A stretch of 64,000 nt of DNA from Kyrpidia spormannii (lineage in GTDB: Bacteria; Bacillota; Bacilli; Kyrpidiales; Kyrpidiaceae): positions 3,162,001 to 3,226,000 of the forward strand of contig NZ_CP024955.1 in assembly GCF_002804065.1 (NCBI RefSeq), in the 5' to 3' direction. Position numbers and translations under genes: made by a program. Below, piece by piece: positions 60,472 through 64,000 of the stretch. Positions within the stretch are counted from its first letter, which is position 1. The number at the start of each line of letters is the position of its first letter. The notes beneath the pieces were generated by a model, which saw only the letters and a program-made list of their open reading frames with translations, made no database searches and was not told the DNA's origin.

Positions 60472-63400
60472 TCACGCGTTCGCCCTCGCCCTGGCCTTCG
60501 CTTCTTTCCGCATCCGCGCCTTGGCCCGGCGGATCTCCACCGCATAATACAAAACCGGGATCACGAACAACGTCAACACCGTTGAAGCGATCGTCCCAAA
60601 CATCAGCGAGATGGCGAGCCCCTGGAAGATCGGGTCGAACAGGATGACAAACGCCCCCACCACCACCGCCGCCGCGGTGAGGAGGATCGGCTTCGAACGG
60701 ACGACCCCGGCGGTCACCACCGCCGCATCCAGATCCTCGCCTTCCTTGCGCCGGCGCTCGGCGAACTCCACCAGCAAGATCGAGTTCCGCACGATAATGC
60801 CGGCCAGGGCGATCACCCCGATCATCGACGTGGCCGTGAAAAAGGCCCCAAAAAGCCAGTGTCCCGGCACCACCCCGATCATGGTGAGCGGAATCGGCGC
60901 CATAATCACCAGAGGTGTGATAAAGGACTGGAACCAGGCGACCACCAGAAGGTACATCACCACCAGCGCCACCCCGAAGGCCAATCCGAGGTCCCGGAAC
61001 ACCTCGTAGGTGATCTGCCATTCCCCGTCCCATTTCACCTTGACGCCATTTTCCAGCCAAGGCTGATGGGTCAGGTACTGCTCCACCTTCGCGCCGCTCG
61101 GCACATGAATCTGGCTCACGGCGTTCCACATCTTGGCGATATCGTAAGCCGGGCTCTCCTCATACCCCGCCACATCCCCGAACACGTAGGCGACGCTTTG
61201 GAGATTCTTCCGGTAGAGCGTCTGCTCCGCCGTCTCCTGTTGAATATTCGCCACCTCGCCCAAAGGAATCAGCTTCCCGGAGGGCGTCGGCACCTGGATG
61301 CTCTTCAGCTCATCCAAGCTCGACCGACGGTCCCGGGGCGGTTGCAGCCAGATTTTCACCGGCTCCAGCTCGTGAGGCGGATGCACCAACCCCACCTGGG
61401 CCCCGGCCAACATCATTTGCAGCGTCTGGGCCACTTCCTGGTCCGTGATGCCGTTGAGCCGGGCTTGGTCGGTCAGCGTAAACGAATACTGGGTCTGAGG
61501 CGCCTGCAGAGACGTGTCCACGTCCACCACGCCGGGCGTCTTCTTGAAAATCTCCGCCGCCTGCTGGACCGCGGCGTACTGGTCGGCGGGATCGTTGCTA
61601 TAGACCTCGAGCACCAGGGTATCCTGGACCGGCGGCCCCGGCGGCACCTCCACCACCTTAACGTTGGCGCCGTATTTCTCCCCGATGGCCTGTACCGCCG
61701 GCCGAATGCGTTTCGCGATATCGTGGCTCTGCTGCTGCCGCTCGCCCTTGGCCACCAGATTCACCTGAATGTCGGCCACGTCCGGGCCTTGGCGCAGGTA
61801 GTAGTGGCGGACCAAGCCGTTAAAATTAAAGGGCGACGCGGTCCCGATGTACATTTCGTAATCGGTGACCTCATTGACCGTCGACAGATAATCCCCGATG
61901 GCCTTGGTGGCCGCCGCCGTTTGTTCCAGGGTCGTCCCCCGGGGCATGTCGATGACCACCTGAAATTCGCTCTTGTTATCAAACGGCAGCATCTTCATCG
62001 CGACGGCCTTCGTGTAAAACAAGATCAATGACGCGAAGAGCAGGAGCACCACCGCGAGGAAGAACAGGTTGCGCTTCTTGCGGCTGTGCACCATGGCCAT
62101 GAGCACACCCGCGTACATCCGGGAGACCCGGCCGCCGTGCTCTTCGCCGACGTGATACCCGTTGCCGACGTGATCCCCGTTGCCAGAGCGTCCCCCTTCG
62201 GCCCCGGGGCCGTCTTCGGACGCGCCTCCCGTCGACATCCCCACACCTGGCGCACCCCCCGGCGACGACGCCGGTCCCACGGCCACCGTACCCTCATCCC
62301 CGCCGCCCACACCGGCCGCCGCCGGGACCGCCGCCTTCGGCTCATCCCGCTTCAGCAGCCGCAGCCCAAACCAGGGCGTGACGATAAAAGCCACGAGCAG
62401 CGAGAAAAACATCGCAATCGAGGCGTTGATGGGAATCGGCGCCATATACGGCCCCATGAGCCCGCGAACGAAAGCCATGGGAATCAACACGGCAATGACC
62501 GTAAAAGTCGCGAGGATCGTGGGATTTCCCACCTCGTCCACCGAATGGACCGCCGCATCCAAGGGCTTGAGCGTTCGCATCCGGAACCACCGGTGCATAT
62601 TCTCCACGACGACAATGGCGTCGTCCACCAGGATCCCGATGGCAAAGATCAAAGCAAAAAGCGTCACCCGGTTCAGGGTGTACCCGTGCATGTAACTCAG
62701 GAACAAAGCCAGCGCCAGGGTCACGGGCACCGCGATGCCCACCACGATGGCCTCCCGGATTCCGAGCACCACCCCGATGAGCAGGATCACCGACGCCGTG
62801 GCGATGAGCAGGTGATCGATCAGCTCATTGGCCTTTTCCATCGCCGTCTCTCCGTAATCCCGGGTCACCGTGACCTGCACGTCCGAAGGGATGACCTTGC
62901 CCTTGAGATCATCCACCTTCTTGATGACGTCGTTCGCCACCCAGACCGCATTGGTCCCGGGCTTTTTCGAGACGGAGATGGTCACTGCGGGGAAGATGCG
63001 CCCGGGGGGCTCGGTCACGCCTTTGTCCGCCGCCCGGGGCCCGGTCCCAAAGAGGACGTACTGATTGACCTCGGAAGGTCCGTCCGTCACCGTGGCCACG
63101 TCTTTCAGAAACACCGGGCGCTGCTCATAAACCCCGACCACCAAGTTCTTGACCTGTTCGGGATCCACCAGATACGTCCCGGCTTTGACCTTGAACTGCT
63201 TGTTCGCCTCGGCGAACTGGCCGGCGTCCAGGGACTGGTTCCCGCTCTGGAGCGTCCTTTCCAGTGTCAGCGGCGAAATCCCGTAGGCCGCCAACCGGGT
63301 GGGATCGACCTCCACCCGGACTTGCCGCTCCCGGCCGCCGATCACCTGGACCTTGGCGACGTTTTCCACCCGGTTGACCTCGTCGGCCACCACCGCAGTG

Positions 63401-63882
63401 ATCCGCCGCAAATCGTAGTCGTTGAGCTTGTTGCTCCACAGGGTCACCGAGACGATGGGCACATCGTCGATGGTCATCGGCTTGACCAAGGGCTGGCCCA
63501 CGCCGGGGGGAACCTCATCCATGTTGGACATCACTTCGTTATAGGTGCGGACCACCGCGTCGTTCAGGTCGGTACCAACATAGTACCGAAGCGTGATCAG
63601 CGCCTGACCGGGCTGGGATGTAGAATAGATATACTCGACCCCTTTGATCTTCCAGAGCTTCTTTTCGAGAACTTTCGTCACCCGGTCCTCCACGTCTTTC
63701 GCCGTGGCACCGGGATAAGGGACGAAAATATCGATCATCGGCACGGAGATCTGGGGTTCTTCTTCCCGGGGCGTGTTCAGCACCGCCAGCACGCCCATCA
63801 ACAGCGCGGCCAGCACCAAAAGCGGCGTGATCTTAGAATTGATGAATGCCTTGGCGATTCTGCCCGAGAGGCCGATCTTCAT
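60472..63882 (-). CDS. RND efflux transporter, second system
   Basis: This 1136-residue RND pump begins AFINSKITPLLVLAALLMGV. It has the porter domain (EEEPQISVPMIDIFVPYPGA) and the TM4 proton-relay motif GILVDDAIVVVENMHRWFRM with both Asp residues. The second half starts near SRKKRNLFFLAVVLLLFASL. Between the halves is a Gly/Ala-rich cytoplasmic insert of about 80 residues (GVGGGDEGTVAVGPASSPGG). It differs from the SwrC-like pump at 28444 and resembles the subfamily annotated as AcrB/CusA-like in Firmicutes and Proteobacteria. Its start overlaps its adaptor's stop. Confidence 0.9.
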   Translation of the reverse strand: MKIGLSGRIAKAFINSKITPLLVLAALLMGVLAVLNTPREEEPQISVPMIDIFVPYPGATAKDVEDRVTKVLEKKLWKIKGVEYIYSTSQPGQALITLRYYVGTDLNDAVVRTYNEVMSNMDEVPPGVGQPLVKPMTIDDVPIVSVTLWSNKLNDYDLRRITAVVADEVNRVENVAKVQVIGGRERQVRVEVDPTRLAAYGISPLTLERTLQSGNQSLDAGQFAEANKQFKVKAGTYLVDPEQVKNLVVGVYEQRPVFLKDVATVTDGPSEVNQYVLFGTGPRAADKGVTEPPGRIFPAVTISVSKKPGTNAVWVANDVIKKVDDLKGKVIPSDVQVTVTRDYGETAMEKANELIDHLLIATASVILLIGVVLGIREAIVVGIAVPVTLALALFLSYMHGYTLNRVTLFALIFAIGILVDDAIVVVENMHRWFRMRTLKPLDAAVHSVDEVGNPTILATFTVIAVLIPMAFVRGLMGPYMAPIPINASIAMFFSLLVAFIVTPWFGLRLLKRDEPKAAVPAAAGVGGGDEGTVAVGPASSPGGAPGVGMSTGGASEDGPGAEGGRSGNGDHVGNGYHVGEEHGGRVSRMYAGVLMAMVHSRKKRNLFFLAVVLLLFASLILFYTKAVAMKMLPFDNKSEFQVVIDMPRGTTLEQTAAATKAIGDYLSTVNEVTDYEMYIGTASPFNFNGLVRHYYLRQGPDVADIQVNLVAKGERQQQSHDIAKRIRPAVQAIGEKYGANVKVVEVPPGPPVQDTLVLEVYSNDPADQYAAVQQAAEIFKKTPGVVDVDTSLQAPQTQYSFTLTDQARLNGITDQEVAQTLQMMLAGAQVGLVHPPHELEPVKIWLQPPRDRRSSLDELKSIQVPTPSGKLIPLGEVANIQQETAEQTLYRKNLQSVAYVFGDVAGYEESPAYDIAKMWNAVSQIHVPSGAKVEQYLTHQPWLENGVKVKWDGEWQITYEVFRDLGLAFGVALVVMYLLVVAWFQSFITPLVIMAPIPLTMIGVVPGHWLFGAFFTATSMIGVIALAGIIVRNSILLVEFAERRRKEGEDLDAAVVTAGVVRSKPILLTAAAVVVGAFVILFDPIFQGLAISLMFGTIASTVLTLFVIPVLYYAVEIRRAKARMRKEAKARARANA

Positions 63883-64000
63883 GAGCCGGTCCTCACTTCC
63901 GCCCCGTCGCTCACCCGATCCACGCCGGAGACGACGATCCGTTCACCGGGGTTCAGCCCGCTCAGCACCTCGACCTGATCCCCGGATTCCCGACCCAATG
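63879..64000 (-). CDS. C-terminal end of an RND adaptor (partial)
   Basis: The last 40 residues are visible: GRESGDQVEVLSGLNPGERI, then VVSGVDRVSDGAEVRTGS and TGA, the membrane-proximal end typical of HlyD/AcrA-type adaptors (V.V.SGL.PGD.VV..G...L..G..V). The stop overlaps the RND start in an ATGA arrangement. The rest lies outside the window. Confidence 0.8.
   Translation of the reverse strand, partial: LGRESGDQVEVLSGLNPGERIVVSGVDRVSDGAEVRTGS

Noticed and set aside
1-64000. tRNA, rRNA, prophage or replication origin
   Set aside because: No tRNA-like cloverleaf, rRNA block, phage structural genes or DnaA-box cluster was seen on either strand.

Overview
The window looks like part of the chromosome of a GC-rich, probably thermophilic, spore-former-type Firmicute. 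The protein families suggest Alicyclobacillaceae, possibly Kyrpidia. The clues are three S-layer or cell-surface proteins with SLH or copper-amine-oxidase-like repeats, a bacillithiol-pathway glycosyltransferase (BshA), SwrC-like RND transport, strong GGAGG-type ribosome binding sites, frequent GTG starts, and IS607 and TnpB-type elements. No rRNA, tRNA or CRISPR array was seen. The genus is an inference. Most genes lie on the minus strand.

Regions. 1-1190: the end of an unknown gene, then an M42-peptidase-fold protein that has lost most metal ligands. 1225-3902: a glycolipid operon (GT-C transferase, GT2 transferase, DUF2304, small EmrE-like protein). 4027-5951: a NatAB-type ABC exporter. 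6266-7423: bshA. 7534-9201: a decayed TnpB-only insertion element. 9617-15503: cell-surface genes (SLH plus Ig-like repeats, a secreted repeat protein, phosphodiester glycosidase plus SLH), with a broken MNT/HEPN toxin-antitoxin pair between them. 15756-20423: an AcuI-type oxidoreductase, a toxin-antitoxin pair with a frameshifted toxin, a GAF-GAF-GGDEF diguanylate cyclase and an Rpn-family nuclease. 20523-28290: a cell-envelope glycan cluster (small DMT protein, DprE2-like and DprE1-like epimerase pair, GT-C transferase, Wzz/BY-kinase-like protein, O-antigen ligase, TPR protein). 28444-41585: an efflux and surface block (RND pump, three HlyD-type adaptors, EmrB-type MFS pump, TolC-like protein fused to a copper-amine-oxidase-like domain, and an S-layer-like protein behind a leader of about 450 nt). 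42188-43261: a GT4 glycosyltransferase.

43600-57500 is an accessory island made largely of intact and broken toxin-antitoxin genes, two IS607-type elements plus fragments, a split IS630 remnant, Uma2 nucleases, and three copies of a tiny holin-like toxin cassette with a convergent antisense promoter (one intact at 50740-51074). Several chimeric junctions show repeated recombination. 57421-64000 returns to ordinary genes: an Orn/Lys/Arg decarboxylase, a DUF2892 protein, and a second RND pump with the end of its adaptor.

The themes are envelope building (GT-C and GT2 enzymes, DprE1/2, Wzz/Wzy, S-layer), trans-envelope export in what should be a one-membrane cell (RND, MFS and TolC-like parts), and a decaying mobile island in which nearly all frameshifts of the window fall.
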